DNA from: Elysia chlorotica
Taxonomy: Eukaryota > Mollusca > Gastropoda > Plakobranchidae
NCBI GenBank assembly: GCA_003991915.1
Contig: RQTK01000140.1
Location: 595,279 to 659,278, forward strand
Reading direction: 5' to 3'
Length of the DNA stretch: 64,000 nt
Of this stretch, positions 23,001 through 34,636 are shown one piece after another. The first letter of the stretch is position 1, and each line of letters starts with the position of its first letter. The translations under genes and the position numbers were made by a program. The notes under the pieces were generated by a model. It did not search any database and was not told the DNA's origin. It saw nothing but the letters and a program-made list of their open reading frames with translations.

Positions 23001-23529
23001 TAGCTGACAATCTAAACTCAGTATTGTGGGTCATTTATTTCATGCCATAGTTGTATAAAAACCATAATTGAAAAATAAGTCTCTCAATTTCTGGCTGGTA
23101 CTTCCACTTCACAGATACATTCTGGGTGACACGATGATGAATGCCCGTTACCACGGCTACACAAAGGCAGTCAAGATGCTGGCGTTTGTGCCTTCCCTTG
23201 CTGTTTTCCTCACATTCGGAACTATGGTGGCCATCTATGGTCGAAGACCAAGGCCCACAAAGCAGGATCCGTATGGTGGCAGGCTACGCAAACGCCGAAG
23301 GAGATTCAATGCCCGCAAGAAGTGGAACAGCATCCGCTCGTGGTTCCAGGGAGCGATGCCAACCTTGACCCGTTTTCACACCTGGAGACGGACAGGGCGG
23401 GCGACTGTAGGGGGCGCTAGTGTTACTGTTGAAGATGGTGCCGAAGTCGGTGCTTCCAGTAATGTTAACAGTGAAACGACTGCTGTGGCTGATAAAGCAG
23501 ACAACACTGAGAAGCCGACTGAGGCATGA
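10446..23529 (+). CDS. TMEM117: TMEM117, multi-pass transmembrane protein 117
   Basis: Conserved multi-pass membrane protein; vertebrate TMEM117 has been linked to ER-stress signalling to mitochondria (family knowledge). Coding exons are 10446-11277, 19331-19566, 20676-20933, 21480-21606, 22288-22507 and 23115-23529, all AG/GT and in frame, 695 codons plus TGA. Landmarks are DFRYHFQHPYFRLF, the hydrophobic segment LIYAEDPVAHS, RLKMFHDDRGSWM, GTWCGDFFTAWM, YPDW, SRAFLASFILCLD, DWDFPHF, KWFNYGILF, LDLNMWKNQIFY, YGQY and MLAFVPSL. An in-frame TGA at 10431 precedes the first ATG, which follows a probable acceptor near 10373. The first 186 residues are acidic and serine-rich without membrane segments; Met187 (11004) aligns with the start of the human protein and would give 509 residues. 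Intron 1 spans 8 kb and is loaded with repeats. The tail is basic (KRRRRF). Confidence 0.95.
11730..11761 (+). other. Possible 32-nt cryptic exon in TMEM117 intron 1
   Basis: TTGTTTTAAG precedes it and CCCCGAG|GTGAGTG ends it, so both splice sites look good. Its length would shift the frame and stop translation six codons into the next exon. It may be a poison exon or chance. Confidence 0.3.
12074..12185 (+). mobile_element. G tract followed by a tRNA-like SINE head
   Basis: A run of about 18 G (12075-12093) precedes TAGCCTGTAGAGCTCTGG (A-box-like) and GGTTTGAATATC (B-box-like). A real tRNA is unlikely because no cloverleaf closes. Confidence 0.45.
12253..12542. repeat. Direct tandem duplication, about 145 bp x2
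   Basis: Both copies run from AAAGTTGCATTTTGTCC to AGGGGTTTGGTCTAC, at 12253-12397 and 12398-12542, with a few substitutions and a short indel. It lies in TMEM117 intron 1. Confidence 0.9.
12799..12867. repeat. (CT)n microsatellite
   Basis: About 34 pure CT units in TMEM117 intron 1. Confidence 0.97.
13347..13428. repeat. (AG)n microsatellite
   Basis: About 40 AG units with one ACAG interruption, in TMEM117 intron 1. Confidence 0.97.
13430..14480. other. TMEM117 intron 1 sequence, no feature recognised
   Basis: Mixed-composition intronic DNA with one AGATCTAG motif near 14231 and scattered AGGCCTA motifs. No ORF or repeat with a recognised identity. Confidence 0.5.
14491..14550. repeat. 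(GA)n microsatellite with G-rich end
   Basis: About 22 GA units followed by GGGGGGAGGGGGAG. Confidence 0.95.
15600..16471. repeat. Direct tandem duplication, period about 435 bp
   Basis: Copies at 15600-16034 and 16035-16471 each run from GTTTTTTGTATGTTAATTG through a (TG)n tract, AACCCTTTCCTGTGTTGTGAAC and TTTTGGCCAAGCAGGTAGAT to ATGGTGCACCGAGACGA. The TG tract is longer in copy 2. No ORF is shared. Confidence 0.92.
16496..16672. repeat. (CT)n-rich microsatellite
   Basis: CT-rich run with C-tract interruptions, becoming nearly pure CT from 16601. It follows directly on the second copy of the 435-bp duplication. Confidence 0.95.
17009..17111. repeat. (CT)n microsatellite
   Basis: Two CT runs separated by CCACTATCTCTCTATC, in TMEM117 intron 1. 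Confidence 0.95.
17226..17512 (+). mobile_element. Full-length tRNA-derived SINE
   Basis: Head with A box TGGCTCAAGTGGTAGAGCG and B box GGTTCGAGTCC, then the family's central block GTGTCGGTGTCAGTATAATG, GACTGGCTGAGACAGGAGT, a conserved AAAATTGTCAGATGTAAGTC and a 3' block CCGTCCACAATATAGCC. This is the best-preserved copy and is used as the reference for the others. It lies in TMEM117 intron 1 in the sense orientation. Confidence 0.88.
17660..17840. repeat. 35-37 bp minisatellite, about 4.5 copies
   Basis: Units read GTAAGCTTTCTCATTCGCAT followed by ATCTTGTAACGAATC, diverging toward the right. It lies in TMEM117 intron 1. Confidence 0.85.
18393..18655 (+). mobile_element. SINE copy of the 17226 family
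   Basis: Shows the degraded A box GGCGCAAGTGGTGTAGCATTGG, then GGTTGGGTCGGTGTCACTAT, GACCGGCTGAGACAAAAG and the tail GTTGGTTTTGGACGTTGAG. Sense in TMEM117 intron 1. A short further fragment (GGTTGGGTCATTGTCGGT) lies at 18824. Confidence 0.82.
19123..19330 (+). repeat. 49-bp tandem repeat carrying the TMEM117 exon 2 splice acceptor
   Basis: Units of 49 bases contain CCTTAACCCTAACC, then a pyrimidine tract and CCGTACCCACAG. The repeated AG ends fall at 19171, 19220, 19269 and, after an extra 12 bases, at 19330. The last one is the acceptor that joins in frame to exon 2 at 19331. Confidence 0.9.
19838..20250. mobile_element. SINE fragments, minus then plus
   Basis: 19838-19935 matches the 3' half of the family on the minus strand (AGACTAACGTCTGACAATTC, then GACTCCTATCTCAG). 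20149-20250 matches the central block on the plus strand (GGTTGGATTGGGGTAAGTGC, GCTGAAACAGAAGTC). Both lie in TMEM117 intron 2; the open frame between them is not a gene. Confidence 0.65.
21722..21975 (+). mobile_element. tRNA-derived SINE in TMEM117 intron 4
   Basis: Head GGCGCGGTGGCCCAGAGGTAG and B box GGTTTGAGCCC, then GGGTCAGTGTCAGACCTG, GCTGAGACAGGAGTCATGG, AAATTGTCAGACGTCAGTC and CTACAATATAGCTTATATAG. The head differs from the 17226 copy, while the body is the same. Confidence 0.85.
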
Positions 23530-24990
23530 CTGGTTGTTTGTGTTTTTCCACAGTCACTGGAGTACAGTAGACAGGAGCAGCAAATTTTTCCCATTTTTCT
23601 TTTTTGAATTGTGGAAGAAAGTGCCAGAAGACAACTGTGCCACCAAAATATTGGTTTCAAAGTTGGTGCCTAATTTTTGTGATTCTTACACAAAGTTTCA
23701 TCATGACTTGTATAGGAAATTAAGCATTTTAATGTTACATGTTATGTGTGAAAATTCCTGGCTGTATATATTTGTTATTCCTGTATAATCTTTTTCAAGG
23801 TGTTTGTAATATAACAGATGTTTATCGTTGTAATTGTTTACATTTTTTCTTGCCTTTATAGTAAAGCCAAATCTAATGTCTTACAATCAATCAATAGAGA
23901 GAGATATTACCCTTTAGGTCGTGTTAAATGTTTGTCTTCTTCGGAAAAGGTTTAGTAAATTTTTTCATATTGTAACATCAGCAAAAAGTAAACTTACTTT
24001 AAGTTAAATTAGATTGTTTTAATTTAGAGTTTTGTATTTAAGATTTAGCTAAATTTACTTTCACAGGTGTATATATATATATTATATTATATCACCGTTG
24101 TTATTCACATACCGTCTATCTACAAACTTTTCGCAAAATTTTTTTCATTTTCTAAATAGATGTGTGTGACTACCTCAATGCTCTCTTTATTCTTTTCTAT
24201 CAAACTGATAACCAGTTTTTACTCAGTTATTCCTGTAATTTGTGTTTCTATCTCCACAGTGGCTTAAAATATATATATGTCATTAACAATATTCCTGTTT
24301 AAATATGTACACAAAATATTGAAAATTTGCAATTCCCTGCCTACGGAAAAAATATATATCTTTATATTAAATATGCATAGAGACTTAATGCATTACAAAT
24401 CGTGTGGAAATCTTCTCTTTTCTATCATACAAACACATAGTTGGTGATTTCTAGCTTTAACTGTAGAACTTGCCCAAAACTAACTATCTAATATTTTTAA
24501 ATAAAATGTGTAAATGATAATTTTTCTCGTAAAGATACATTGACTCTGCTTAATTTAGTTAAAAAAATCTATGCCCTCTATTTCTATGAAAAACTATAAA
24601 AAGATGTCCCGGAAAAAAACCCATCTTAATTATGAAAAAAAATTACTCTATTGCTTTAGCGTATGCAGTGTCCACTTTATAGTGATTTATGACTAGTGTG
24701 ATCTCCATTGGTGAGAAATATTTACAGAGATGCCTTGCAGGATTTTGTTTTGTTTGTTTTTGTTCTTGTTTTTTTTTTGGGGGGTGGCATTACCTCAATA
24801 CGTAAGTACAGCCTGTTTCTCGGGACAGCATCTTCTGGTATTCTCTAAATGTCTGCGTAAAATAACCCTTATTATAAGCATCCCTGATTTTACACAGGTT
24901 GCAAATTGTGGGTATCATTATTCATATTGTAGAGTTAGACTAAGCAAAATTTAGGTGAATAGTTTTTACAAAATGTGTACAGCCCAAGCG
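23530..24990 (+). other. TMEM117 3' UTR and flank
   Basis: AT-rich sequence after the TGA at 23527. AATAAA occurs near 24500. No other gene recognised. Confidence 0.5.
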
Positions 24991-24999
24991 TAATTTGAA

Positions 25000-25262
25000 G
25001 GCTGGCACATCAGATGGGAGCAATGGAGATCAGACGATAGAGCACACAATTTCTTTTCTTGAAGTGCCAGGTTAACACTGAGATCAGGCGGCCTTTCTCC
25101 CTGCGGGTTGTGTCTGTGTCAATATAATCGTGCACGCTCAGGCAGAAGTCCTGGTGTCCCTGCTCTGTTTGTGTGGTAGGATGTAAAATATTGAGATGTT
25201 AGTCTGTCCAGGATATAAGCCTGGTTGCTTCCCTTCGTTACCAACTAACCAACCAACCATGC
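25000..25262 (+). mobile_element. Diverged SINE copy
   Basis: Central block GGGTTGTGTCTGTGTCAATAT, CTCAGGCAGAAGTCCTGG and tail ATTGAGATGTTAGTCTGTCC match the family. The tRNA head is eroded. Confidence 0.65.
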
Positions 25263-26067
25263 TCCTCCTACGATGCAGGCAAGTTGCTCAAAATTGGCTC
25301 TCCAAAGATAGAAATTTAGACACATATTTTTGATATTAATGAAAATACCTAATTTTACAGGCGTTCTTAAATTTTTTTTACTCCCACCTCATATGCTGGA
25401 CAACCTTGAGATAACATATTAAGATGGACTGGGTATACATATTAAACTCTATTTATTTTTCTACACATGTATATACCTCCTCTATGTAAAACTTGCATAC
25501 AAATATACTTTTGCATTATTTAGATATGCATATGTTATATGTAATTATGAGTATATATAATTATATAAACACATTATCTGGCAAATTAGTGTTTTTGCAT
25601 CTATGCCGCAGATTATTTTCTAAAAGTGTTTATGTGTTGTCCATTATGTATTGATATCTATATCTATATTGATTGCCATATTGAAGTGTGCTTACAGTCA
25701 TTAAGAAATTATAAATTATATTTAAGATAGATCTAGTTACTGTTTAAAGAATCATTAAAGCCAAAAAAAAAAATGGCAATTCAAGTAATTTCTTCCTTTG
25801 AAACACTTCCCCTTGACACTTTCTGGTTCTTTCATCTGTGTTTTTTCTTACCCTGTTTAATAAGATAAATATGTTGACATGAGGCCAAAAATCGCCAGGA
25901 AAGTTTTCAGACATAATAAATGTATTAAACCCTTTTCACCCTTAAATTTTAGTGACAACAAGTGATACCTGCATTTTTTTGTTACGGTAATGTTAATGTC
26001 TTTTGCTCAGAATTGCACCGGGAATGCAGTGGTGTCCGCAGACGAAGATGTATATGGTGTAGGCTTA

Positions 26068-26335
26068 CGGTTATGGGTGACGAAATGGCTCAAGTGGTAG
26101 AGAGTTGGGTCCCAGGTCAGGAGGTCTGCGGTTTGAATCCCACAATCGGCACATTTATTTTTCCGATTTCATCGTCTATAACTGGTTGTGTCGGTGTTAG
26201 TATAATGTGACAGGCTGAGACTGTGTGTGGCAGCACATAAAATTGACAGAGATTAGTTTTAAGGGCCCGTCCACAATATAGCCTAGATAGTGCTGATGTT
26301 GAAAGTTGAAACAAGTCAACTGCAACTCAAGTCAA
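26068..26335 (+). mobile_element. SINE copy of the 17226 family
   Basis: A box TGGCTCAAGTGGTAGAGAG, B box GGTTTGAATCCCAC, GGTTGTGTCGGTGTTAGTAT and CCGTCCACAATATAGCC. A short deletion removes part of the central region. Confidence 0.85.
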
Positions 26336-27029
26336 TAATTATACTGACAAAAAAAAATATTTGAGTTTTTTATGCTTTTGATCTTCCATGGCAAAAGCAA
26401 AAGATATTTCATAAGCAGTTGCTAACATTTCTTGCAACAATACCATAGGCAATTTTTTTGCTTAAATGGATCATAAGTCGCCACGGGGAATATATATTTG
26501 AAAAATTAATTAAGAAACATTAACTTCTTTCTTCTAAGTGATATCTTAACACAATTTGCCCTGCTAGTCTCTGACTATAGAACTTTTTGAGCAATGTGTT
26601 GTAAGTTCAGCCTTACGCTGACCTGTGATAGTGTGCCAGACAAATGTTGGTGATATATTACAAGTGATAACAAATATAATGCAATCAAACTGTGAACAAA
26701 CTTGTTTGCGAATCGTAACAAAAATTGTATTTTTATTAAATGTAATTACATATATATATAATTATATATTTAATGCCTATAGGCTACCGGTATGCGTTTC
26801 AAAATCTTTCTCAGTGTAATGTTTGATCTATATTATATTCAATGCAGTGAATCTCTCGATGAAATTTATACAGAAAGAGAGTTATGATATTTGTTGAGAC
26901 AAATGGTTCTTGCAGAAAATTTAGCTAATGCCTTTTTATGTTTTAATGTAATATTTTATACAATTATTGGAATCGGTGGAAAATTGAACTGCTCTTGTTA
27001 AATGAGATTCCTATATCTCATGATAATAG

Positions 27030-27118
27030 GAAATTGTTAGACATTAGTCGTGGAATCCGTCTGCAGTAGCCTAGATGCTGACACTGGACACAAAGAAACG
27101 AACTAACCAACCCAAACA
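27030..27118 (+). mobile_element. SINE 3' fragment
   Basis: AAATTGTTAGACATTAGTC, GGAATCCGTCTGCAGTAGCC and CACTGGACAC match the 3' third of the family. Confidence 0.6.
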
Positions 27119-27119
27119 A

Positions 27120-30100
27120 TCTCCTGGGTGCAGAAAGGTACTAAATATTGTTAATATCTGGGGTGAGGTGAGGTGAGGTTTAGTTATAGGCCTATGTTTC
27201 TAGGATTCGCGTAAGTACCATGAAATCTTGATATTTTTGTTGTTAGAAATGATTATACATATTATTGGCTGGCTCACATCTGTGCTGTTAGACCTCTCAG
27301 GTCTGATCTGATGGGAATTCATCCTATACATCCAGGAGCTTATTTATCAATCTGAGTGAACCAAGCACTTTCCGCTCAGTGTGCATCCCAAGAATTCAGA
27401 AATAAAAATAAAAACTATATATTTATATAGCTTTAAAATTTTTTTTAATTTTGCAAATGAAAATAAATAAATAAATTAATTTTATTAACAAAAATTTTAT
27501 CACGTGAATGTACATTTTCCTTCACATTATGACATTTGAAAAATACTGGAATATATTATTAAAAGTTTTATTTTGAACTTTAAATTTTGGCACAAACTTT
27601 TTCATTTATATATTTTTATTTATTTACACACCCATTTTGTAACTTAAAAAAACTAAAGGCCAAAAAAATAAATAAATGGATGTTGCAGAAATAAGCATCT
27701 TTTAGCATACATAATACATGTAATGTTTATCTGATTTGCATGTAATTATGATAATGATGTTTTTTCTGGCATTTTGTTGGAGATCTACGTGCCTCTTCTA
27801 TTTGGAAATCATAATTATACTGTATATAAAGACACTTGTTTGCTGTGATGAATTATAATGATGATCTAACATTTTTAGTGTAGCATGTGGTTGGAACTAC
27901 TAAGAGGTCTTGGTTTATTGATTACAATTGAAAATATTTTATTACAAAAATGTATAGTGAATAATCCTGAGATAAATATGAAACATTGCTTTGAGATAAT
28001 TTTTTTTTTAATTTACACACAATCTCCTTCTTTTTTTTAAAATTCAAAACATTATGTGTTTTTGTTTGTTTGTTTTGTTTCTGTTTTCTTTATTAGCACT
28101 AATACTAAGATTCTTTTTTTTTTTTTTAGATAAACATTACAATTTTTTTTTTGAACTTGCAAAGGTAGGGGGTTGGTACATGTATATCCTTTATCCAGTT
28201 TTTTTTTTTCTTATTTCTTTTATTTAAAACCTGGTGAATTTGTATAAACCTAAAATAATAGTTATCTACTTTTCTCTTCATCTCCAACATAAGCATATGA
28301 GGGTATAAATATTCACTTTGTTTTATTGTAAAATTGTTCATCTGGATTGTACTTGCCTAAAATAAAGAAGAGCATGTTATCACATGCATATAACTTTTGT
28401 AAGAAAATTATAAACAACAATAGTAATTTATAGTTAGTTCAACTCAACTCAGCCATGACTATGGAATGCTTTTTTTAAATCAGACAACCAGACTTTGGGT
28501 CTAGAAACAAAAGATATTACATGTAAAAGGTCAAACTTTTGTTGAACAATTAATCTTTTTACATTTTATCATAGAGTTGTAATTGTAGATGGTACTTAGT
28601 CAGACTTAATTATTTTTGCGTATAACTCATTAATTAGTAAAGACATTATATTGAATCATTTTCATCACTGATATAATGAAAAGTAATCGTTTTATATTGA
28701 GCTGACATTTGGACTTCTAAATGGCTCTTCTTTAACAAGCTGATTTGTACGTAGACATACCCCCGTTTTTCATGTAGCTGGGAAGTAAAAAGTCTCAGGA
28801 GAGGAGAAGGATTTATGCTGAGATAGAACTTCTTAATCATTCCCTTCATGAACTAAGAAAAACAAATGTCTTTAGACGTTCCAGATCTGCTTTTCTTAAT
28901 AAGATCGAAGATAAAACCCATAGACAAAAGTTTATTAGTAATTATAATTATCACAGGAATCAATTGGAATTCTTATTTTGTAGCCAATCAGCTAAAAATG
29001 TAGGTTTGTTTTAAAAATGAAAAGTAAGATAAAAATGAAATATTATGCATCACTTGCCTTATAATTCTTTAGATTGTTTTTCAGAATCCTTGTGAAGTTT
29101 ATGCTTACAGCTAAATATACCTCATTATATCACATGATTATTTAAAACTAAACTTAATTCATTCCTTAAACATTTAACATTTTTTACAAATTCACAGGGA
29201 ATTTTTTTTATCATGTTCATACATATATCATTCCATTTCATTTGCTTGGTTATGGAAAAGTTTAAGAAAAATAATGATTTCCAATATTTTATCAGATAAT
29301 TTTATCACCAAATTATTAAAGTTCTCTCTTCTTTTCTTATTCACCAAAAATAGTTTTTTTTTTTTCATTTTCATTGTAGCTGAAAAGCACACACTTTCAC
29401 AAATCTGTATATCGAGGGCCTCTTCTATAAAAACGTTCTTACAAGAAAGCTTGCCAAAGATGGGGAAATTCAATCATTCCTGTCACTTTATTGAATGAAA
29501 GAAATTAAAAAATTCCACATATGTATCTGTGATTGAAATACATACATCTGTATAGCCTAATTCTGGTATAAAAAAAAAGAAGATAACTTTAGAGTAAGCC
29601 TCATAATATTTTTATTTGCCCTTGCTGCTCTCTAAGAAAATTTATTTATCTCTTTCGTGTACCAGTACTCAATACATCTCAACAACAACAACAACAAATG
29701 TTTGTATAATTAATACTTGTGTATCTTCTTTATTGACATATCACCCAAACTTATTTATACTTATGACAACTTTCACCTCTTTATGTTTATAATTATGAAG
29801 AAATGTACAAAGTTTTGTTATGCAATTTTCAGTTTTGATTAAAGCCCTACTATTTTTGTAGTATATTTTTATTTTGTTAGTACTTAGTCACTTTTATATC
29901 ATTGTACCTCATTCAAATTTTTTTTTAAAACACTTTAAAAGTCATTTTCCATAATGGCTTTTAAAAGCTTATTTGAATTGATTTATGAATGAAACTATGA
30001 ATCACAAATTCCTACAGTTACTTTTACTTTTCACAATTCCAAGGTTAAACCAAAGCACTTTATAATCATAATCATCCATCATTCTATGTCCTTTGTATGT

Positions 30101-32000
30101 TTTTTTTTGCTTCTCATTTTATACACACCAGGATAATCAGATTTTGTTCTCTCTAAACACACTTTTTTGCTATCATTTTTTTAATTTGTAAAAGTATCAT
30201 ACAGTGGTCAGGTGCTTTTTCTTACTAATAATTTTCTTATTGTTGCATTAGTTACTTATTATTCAGTCCAGTTAGCTATGTTTGATTTCATTGAATGCAA
30301 AAATAAAAATGGGTGCTTAAATTATGTGCATATTTATCAATATGTAATGTAATGTTTTTTTTTTTTAATTACATGTACTATTAAAACATGTTCTCTTTCC
30401 CCCCAATATGTGCAGGGTAAAAAGGATATCTAAATCCTAAGTGTGATGTCCTTAAAGGGTTTTTCTATAAGATTCATTGCTGTAAAATCTAATTTCTACA
30501 AAATTATTCATTTCATTTATTTACATTTTAGGAAAACGACAACTCATGTCACTGTTTAGAAGATATCATTGGAGTCTCTTTTAGTTTCTTGAAACAATAT
30601 CACAATTACATCAACTTAACAGAGAAAAGTAGAAAGATGATGAATGGTCATTATTACAGTTAAAAAATGACAGCAGCATATGCTTGTATTTCTTGTGCAC
30701 TCCAGTACTCTTTGTAGAAGACTAACTAGCCTTAAAATTTATTTTGCCATGTGGTACAATCTCCTCAAAGTTGATGTGAATTACAAGTGTTATATATTTC
30801 ATATACTTATAAATATATATATATTTGTGGTTTCGCTTGCATGTGTTAATATATATTTGAATTAGTTAAACATTAAAAAAAAAATTATTTATACATTTTT
30901 TTTCTGTTTTGAGTTCGAAAGGATTCTGCCCATACGAACAAACGGAATGAAAATAGAGCAGACAAAATGATCTCTACAGTGAAAGTAAATATTGCTTTAC
31001 TAGAAGCTTGCTAGCCCACCAATTGTTAATAGGTTTTCTTTTTTCCAGAGATACCTTCTTCTGATTCATAATAAATGATCGTTGAAAATTCTTGCATGGT
31101 CGTAAACATGAATATCTTTTTTTAATGTAAGAAAGTGTATCTCTTTGTGCTGTGTACAAATATGGAAACAACAGTTACTGTTAACAATAATTATGACTTA
31201 CTCTTAAAACAAAATAAAACTGTAAAAAGACCTCTTTCGTTTAGTTTAATTTTTGTGTGCATTGTTGAACCTAATCCCTAATTTCTAACACTCGATTACT
31301 AGCGGTGCTTTTTAGACGTAGTATTTCAATTACTCCCAGTATCTGGTATTAATCAAATGATGGAGTCGAATGTTGACAAAGAGGTTTAATACCTGTCACA
31401 ACAACTGCAAGAGGAAAGTTGACTTTGTTTTCTGTGATTCGCGTCTGCTATTCCCTAATGTTGTTGTATCGCACCCCTGAAGAATCTAGACAAGGAGGAG
31501 CCGATGCACACACAAAAAACTCTTTTTGCAATTTTTAGAAAATCTACCAACTTGTTAGAGGGAAATATCAAACCCCCAACGAATTGTCAGCAAAATTTAT
31601 TGAAGTGTCAACCACAACTTCAGGAGTGAAATAGAAAGTTGTGGTCTGGATGGTAAGTTGTGCCTTCTTGAAAGTTTGTCAGATTAAGAATATTGAAAAT
31701 CGTGGGGATAGCACAATTATTCTGTTTTACTGAAGCAGGATTCTTCAAAGTGCCCAGCGTACACAACATTGCTTTTATTTAATTCTTTGAATGTCTTCTC
31801 TAAATCAGCTCTCCCTGCTTTTACAACTTATTTTCTACACCTTGTAAAAATGATATAGTTTTTTTTTGTTTTTTTTTTCTAACTTTAATCAGAAAAGTGA
31901 ATTGTAGGCCAAACCATGCAAATAAAAATGGGACCAAACAAGCCCGGGAAATAGATGGAAAATAAACAGAATGACCATACCCTTCTTCAACCCTATTTCG
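27120..32000. other. AT-rich intergenic DNA, no gene recognised
   Basis: About 4.9 kb of AT-rich sequence with homopolymer T and A runs, a (GGTGA)n patch near 27162 and short ORFs only. No conserved protein motif, RNA gene or mobile element was recognised. Part of it may be distal TMEM117 3' UTR. Confidence 0.5.
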
Positions 32001-32007
32001 CTGGGGA

Positions 32008-32215
32008 TTTGTTTAGTTGAGTTGGTTTTACGTCCAACATCAGCACTATATAGGCTATATTGTGGACGAACCCTAAGACTGGCGTCTGACAATTTTATGT
32101 GCTGTCAGTCACATTAAACTGACACCGACCCAACCAGTTCGGAGCGCAATCGCCAAGGCGTAAACCTGCACCTTTTGCGTCGGAAGCCGATGTTCTAACC
32201 TAGGGTGGGGAGATC
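32008..32215 (-). mobile_element. SINE copy, minus strand
   Basis: Plus-strand reading GAGTTGGTTTTACGTCCAAC, ATATAGGCTATATTGTGGAC, AAGACTGGCGTCTGACAATT and ACACCGACCCAACCAGT is the reverse complement of the family body. The head is degenerate. Intergenic. Confidence 0.82.
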
Positions 32216-32339
32216 GCAATAATACTATTTATTTAAATAGCCATGTTTTATATTGGTGTTTTGTTGTTGTTTTTTGTTTGTTTGGGGGTCTTTTTTCATA
32301 GTTAGAATTTGAGAGAGTCAGTAACACTGTAAAAAAATA

Positions 32340-32479
<140 letters not shown>

Positions 32480-34080
32480 AGCCATTGAAGCTCAAAATAG
32501 ACTTGTCTAAATATCTAGATATAGATCCAAATCAAGAAGAACAGTTCTTTTTTCTTTTAAGGAAATCAATTTTCTCTTACGGTATCATTACTTTTCTGTT
32601 TCAAGTCGATAAGAAAAGAAAAACAGATCGGATCTTTATTACAATTAAACTCAGAGCACCATTTAAAATGTGAATTTTTTCATGTTTCGCTATCGTGATT
32701 TTTACGGTACCGCAAACAAAAAGACGCTCTGCAGCGCTGCAAGATACCAAAGTATACTTACTACTTGTTACCAACGACTCTACTTATTTTAGAGTCTTTG
32801 AGGATACACTGCAAAGTCTGGGGCGCCAAGGCCTTGCGGGATTTCACCGCCTTAATTGTGCAGCGGGTCGATCTAGGCCTACCTACACAAATTCGCCTGC
32901 GTGCATCGTCTCGCTATAGATCGTCTCTGGTATTACCCTGGATTGACAGGCAGACGTTCGAGGTTAGATTCTCAGCTGAGTATCTGTCTGTGAATATATA
33001 GGTAATAAATTATAGTGGGTTGTCCAAAACAAAACAAAAAAGAAAAGAAAAGAAAATTCAGTTAGGCGACATCAAGATTTGTTGTTTACTGTTTCATGTT
33101 TAATGCATGCATGTAGATGCCGTAAAAGCAGCGGTGCTATAAACTTATCCACTGGTATGGATGATGCTGTTGTTTTGTTTTGTTTTTTAATTGGTAAAAA
33201 CTTCATAAATACAGGCCTACTATTTTTTCTGCAAGCTGTGAGTTTCAGAATCGTGTATTGATCTTCAATGATTCGTTAGGACTGCACGCGCACTGTTGAT
33301 CGCTCAACCCATTTTGTTGACCTTGACTTTCGGTGTGCAACTTCACAAGGGTTAATTACACGTACGCACACATAGGCCTACTAGAAATTCAATGAGTTTG
33401 CGAACGTATCGACACTCACCACCTTACCGATAGTACCCTACTAAACTGAACCAATCTAAACTGAAACGATAACATTGAAACTGTCAGACTAAAAAAAAAT
33501 CAAGTACGCAACCACTGTGTCAGGTAATTTTTACAAAGGCTCAGTCGGCAACACCATCTTATTCAAGTGTTTAAATTATTTTCCACCTAGAGGTTGTGTT
33601 AAATTATTTTCAATGATTCTAGATACTAGATCTAGATTCTAAGCCTAGCTAGGGATAACTTGCTACGAAGTGATTATTCCCAGCCGGGCTGTCATTATTC
33701 TCAGCCTTTTTTTGTTTGTTTGACAAGCCAATCGCACCGAGACCCTGTCCTGGTCCAAGCTATCTTTCATCATTCCCTTTCTGTGATTTGACTCAGTAAA
33801 CGTCTAGAATTCTAGATCTAGATTTATAAGAGACAAGTTGCTTACACTGAACTACAGATTCAGAAAAAAAAGCAACACCGCTAGCAACATTAGACTGGTA
33901 GGCTATTGATATTTCTAACCAGTGGCTCTTATCACACACACATAAAAGAAAACAGGCTGTGAATAATAAGTCATGCTTAAAATTATTATGAAACGTTTGG
34001 AAATTTATAAATACAATCAAAAGTTAGTAACACTTAGAAGCAGAAAAGGTTTAGGAACAAGGGACCATATTTTCAACCTT
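32480..34080. other. Intergenic region upstream of IMMP1L
   Basis: Short ORFs without recognised motifs, a K-rich A/G run near 33035, and AGATCTAG-type motifs at 33620-33640 and 33815. The IMMP1L promoter may lie here or closer to 34500, but nothing marks it. Confidence 0.4.
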
Positions 34081-34089
34081 AGACGTCTA

Positions 34090-34490
34090 CACCTCTTTGA
34101 AAAATTTAGACAGACTTATAAATGATAACCTGCATACCTGCTTCATCGACTATTCAAAGGCATTTGACTGTGTAAAGCATTAGGAGCTGTGGAAAACGTA
34201 ATGTACGTTCACCCTAATATTATATGATTGATAAAAGGGTTGTATACGTTGGACAGGAGGCTGCAATAAGATTGGGGTGTGGTACACAAAGGCGTAAAAC
34301 AAGGCTGCAATCTCTTCAGTTCTTATACCAAGGACATTATGAGAAATGATGAACACGATCCAAGAAATTATCTTTTTAGTGAGCCTTGCATCCAAGGACT
34401 TGAACCAAGGGACCTGAAGTACGCTGATCACACAGCACTGCACCGCTCTCCACAACTCTTGGGGGACTTGACAAGCTGGATTTTTTTTTT
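34090..34490 (+). pseudogene. LINE reverse-transcriptase remnant
   Basis: Broken frames show CFIDYSKAFDCV (motif A), then a stop, a shifted GVKQGCNL (motif B region) and KYADHTALHRS. The last corresponds to the catalytic YADD box with its second Asp changed to His. Multiple stops and frameshifts make this a dead fragment just upstream of the first IMMP1L coding exon. Confidence 0.8.
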
Positions 34491-34636
34491 TTTAAGATAA
34501 ATGGATAGTTTATTTCAGGTTGTGTTTTGTTTTGATGAATTGATAGGATTTTATCTCCTCAGTATTGGTTTTTATTTTCAGATATCTAGAATCACCTGAA
34601 TCATGGCTATGGAGGGATGATTCTAGACAAATAACG

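Noticed and set aside
32695..33001. Overlapping 74- and 78-codon ORFs before IMMP1L
   Set aside because: Two frames are open over the same DNA, with no recognised motif or convincing splice sites to IMMP1L.
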